This document shows, piece by piece, positions 3,595-5,319 of a stretch of 5,319 nucleotides of DNA. Under the pieces are notes generated by a model. The model worked only from the letters and a program-made list of their open reading frames with translations, was not told the origin of the DNA and made no database searches. The translations under genes and the position numbers were made by a program. Within the stretch, counting starts at the first letter, position 1; every line of letters begins with the position of its first letter. Origin of the DNA: Verrucomicrobiota bacterium (GTDB lineage: Bacteria; Verrucomicrobiota; Verrucomicrobiia; Chthoniobacterales; UBA10450); NCBI GenBank assembly GCA_003219395.1, contig QHOR01000259.1, positions 1-5,319 of the forward strand, given 5' to 3'.

Positions 3595-5319
3595 ATGTCT
3601 CGTCCGCGCGCTGCTGTCTCTTCTCGCAAGTCCCGGCTTACCAAAACACAACGCATTTCGATTGTCGCGCTCATCTCGCTTCTGGTTTTGAGTGGCGTGG
3701 CGCTGTCGAGTTCCGCCGCCTTGCGAGCGAAGCTCGGCCTGGCGAAAGCCGGCAAGGCTGCTGAGATTGTGCAGCCATTTCAGGCGCGCAAGAACACTGG
3801 TCCGGGAGCTAATCTGCTTCGCTTTGCGGGAATTGAAAAAACTGCGCGCACGGTCAATCCGTCGGCGCCCTTAGTGCCGACGGTTACGGCTTCGAAGACA
3901 GATTCGTTGTTCGCCGACGCGGACAGCGATAGTCAGGCCGATCCGGGCGATACGATCAAATACACCGTCAACATCGGCGCCAGCGGCTCGGACGCCACGG
4001 GAGTTACTTTTACTGACAATGTCGATCCGAACACTACCTTCGTGGCGGGCAGTCTGACGGCAACTCCCGTCGCCGTGGATGATAGTTATTCCGCATTAGG
4101 GAACGTGCGGATTTCGGTGGCCGCACCCGGCGTCCTGGCTAACGACTTTACCGGCGTGCCCACCGCGACCATCACGTCGCCTCCCGTGACCAGCGCCAAC
4201 GGCGGCGAAGTCACGCTCAATGCCGACGGTAGCTTTACCTATAACCCGCCAGCGGGTTTCGAAGGCACGGACACCTTTACTTACACGCTGACAAATGCTG
4301 CGGGCAGCAACAACGCCACGGTCACGATCACTGTCAGCGGGATGATCTGGTTTATTGACAACAACGCATCGTGTCCCTGTGATGGGCGGCTGACCAAGCC
4401 GTTCAATTCACTCGCTTCGTTCCAGGCGGTTAACAATGGCGCAGGAAATAACCCGGCCGCGAATGACAATATCTTTGTTTACGAGAGCGCGATAGATTAC
4501 GTCGGACCGGTGACGCTGCTCACCGGGCAAAAATTTATTGGGCAGGATGCGACCGGGACGCTGTCGTCGATCACCGGTCTGACACCGCCTCCCGAGAGCG
4601 ATCCTTTACCGACCACCAATAGTGGTAACGGCACCATCGTAAACATTACGAGTGCGGGAAGCGCGATCACGATAGCCACGGGCAACCGTCTGACGGGCTT
4701 TACGGGCGGCAATGCGGGAACGGATATTACAGGCGCAGTATTCGGCACCCTGACGATCTCAGACGTTACTCTTAACGGCGCGGGCCAGGCCCTCAATCTT
4801 AGCAACGGCACGCTGGCGGCGACCTTTGTCAGTATCTCGTCAACAAACAGCACCACCACCGGCATCAGCCTGACCAGCGTGGCCGGGAATCTAACGAGCC
4901 CAACAACGACGATCACAAATCCGACTGGCACCGGCCTCTCAGTCAACACGTCAAGTGGCTCACTCAATTTCGGTAACACGAATGCGAGCAGTTCCGGCAG
5001 TACCGGGGTGAGCCTCACGACTAACACCGGTACGATTACTTTCGGATCGCTGAACATCTCGCCGGATGCGAGTCAGCGTGGTTTACTCGCCACCGACAAC
5101 ACGAACACGATTACCTCGACCAGCGGCGCCGTCACGACGATCGGCGCGACGGCGGTTGAGATCACTCGCACCAGCGGTACTACGCCCCTGGCAATATCGG
5201 AGACCAGCGTCGCGGCCAATGGTGGCAGTAACGGTATCGTGCTGAGCAACACTTCGGGCAGTTTTACAGTTACCGGCAGCAGCGCTGGTTTTTGCGGCGG
5301 TCAGGTGACCGGCTCACCG
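3595..5319 (+). CDS. Large secreted/surface beta-helix protein, 5' part (runs off the window)
   Basis: 575 codons are open to the last base with no stop, so the protein is truncated by the window edge. The order is: a basic N-terminus with a hydrophobic segment (about 21-42, ISIVALISLLVLSGVALSSS), read as a long signal peptide or anchor; a spacer; a DUF11-like domain (about 96-156; ADPGDTIKYTVNI, GVTFTDNVDPNTTFVAGS); a bacterial Ig/cadherin-like domain of the tandem-95 type (about 158-248; VAVDDSYSALGN, APGVLANDF, DGSFTYNPPAGFEGTDTFTYTL split 211-222 and 223-232); then IWFIDNNASCPCDGRLTKPF (251-270), a block often found at the entrance of right-handed beta-helices; and from ~345 a Ser/Thr/Gly/Asn-rich solenoid. 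Rung-like repeats begin with G-[ILV] at 423, 447, 471, 496, 520 (AV) and 547, a 24-27 residue period. It has its own promoter candidate and a good ribosome binding site. An adhesin or cell-wall/extracellular structural role is likely; a polysaccharide-degrading beta-helix cannot be excluded because no catalytic motif is in view. Confidence 0.88.
   Translation, partial: MSRPRAAVSSRKSRLTKTQRISIVALISLLVLSGVALSSSAALRAKLGLAKAGKAAEIVQPFQARKNTGPGANLLRFAGIEKTARTVNPSAPLVPTVTASKTDSLFADADSDSQADPGDTIKYTVNIGASGSDATGVTFTDNVDPNTTFVAGSLTATPVAVDDSYSALGNVRISVAAPGVLANDFTGVPTATITSPPVTSANGGEVTLNADGSFTYNPPAGFEGTDTFTYTLTNAAGSNNATVTITVSGMIWFIDNNASCPCDGRLTKPFNSLASFQAVNNGAGNNPAANDNIFVYESAIDYVGPVTLLTGQKFIGQDATGTLSSITGLTPPPESDPLPTTNSGNGTIVNITSAGSAITIATGNRLTGFTGGNAGTDITGAVFGTLTISDVTLNGAGQALNLSNGTLAATFVSISSTNSTTTGISLTSVAGNLTSPTTTITNPTGTGLSVNTSSGSLNFGNTNASSSGSTGVSLTTNTGTITFGSLNISPDASQRGLLATDNTNTITSTSGAVTTIGATAVEITRTSGTTPLAISETSVAANGGSNGIVLSNTSGSFTVTGSSAGFCGGQVTGSP

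Noticed and set aside
4497..5057. 186-codon minus-strand ORF rich in Val, Leu and Pro resembling a membrane protein
   Set aside because: It is the antisense of the Thr/Ser/Asn-rich beta-helix repeats, whose codons read as Val/Leu-rich on the other strand; the + strand frame is open for the whole 1725 bases and has domain matches.
1..5319. CRISPR array, tRNA, rRNA or insertion sequence
   Set aside because: I saw no regularly spaced direct repeats with spacers, no cloverleaf or rRNA-like sequence, and no transposase or terminal inverted repeats.

Overview
The window reads as chromosomal DNA of a moderately GC-rich, Gram-negative-type soil or environmental bacterium. Acidobacteriota, and within it a Blastocatellia/Pyrinomonadales-like lineage, is the best guess. 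The clues are a lipoprotein with an Asn-Ala-rich linker behind its lipobox, a huge secreted protein joining a DUF11-like domain, a VDD...GVLANDF bacterial Ig/cadherin-like domain and a beta-helix, and a tandem set of phage-tail-collar proteins without any phage. This placement is inference from protein style; no rRNA or housekeeping marker is present.

Layout, all genes on the + strand. Positions 1-300 hold no convincing gene. They carry a good sigma70-type promoter candidate (TTGCAA, 17 bp, TAGAAT), a 9-bp perfect inverted repeat whose right arm covers the -10 box, and a strong bulged hairpin just before the first ribosome binding site. From 301 to 1876 three paralogous tail-collar-domain genes (165, 172 and 175 aa) follow one another with gaps of 14 and 17 bp and a Shine-Dalgarno site for each of the second and third. 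A textbook intrinsic terminator at 1898-1934 closes this operon. It also shows that the next ORF should start at 1955, not at the upstream in-frame ATG at 1895, which lies in the terminator. Genes at 1955-2551 (an Fe(II)/2-oxoglutarate dioxygenase of the prolyl-4-hydroxylase type) and 2548-3252 (a lipoprotein of unknown function) overlap by ATGA and probably form a second small operon. A 342-bp gap (3253-3594) holds a good promoter candidate (TTGACA, 17 bp, TAGATT) and a possible decayed minus-strand coding remnant. At 3595 a very large secreted or surface protein begins and is still open at the window edge (575 codons visible).

How the parts may work together: the collar proteins resemble trimeric phage-fibre tips, but no capsid, sheath, baseplate, integrase or lysis gene is visible here, so they look like domesticated cellular proteins (microcystin-dependent-protein/MdpB-like, COG4675 type). 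With a lipoprotein and a giant beta-helix protein downstream, the region has a cell-surface or extracellular flavour. The dioxygenase may modify a protein or small molecule, but the terminator between it and the collar genes argues against obligate co-transcription. Nothing in the window proves a shared function. The most noteworthy signals are the stand-alone collar triplet with its conserved HxH motif, the structured leader in front of it, and the open-ended beta-helix protein.
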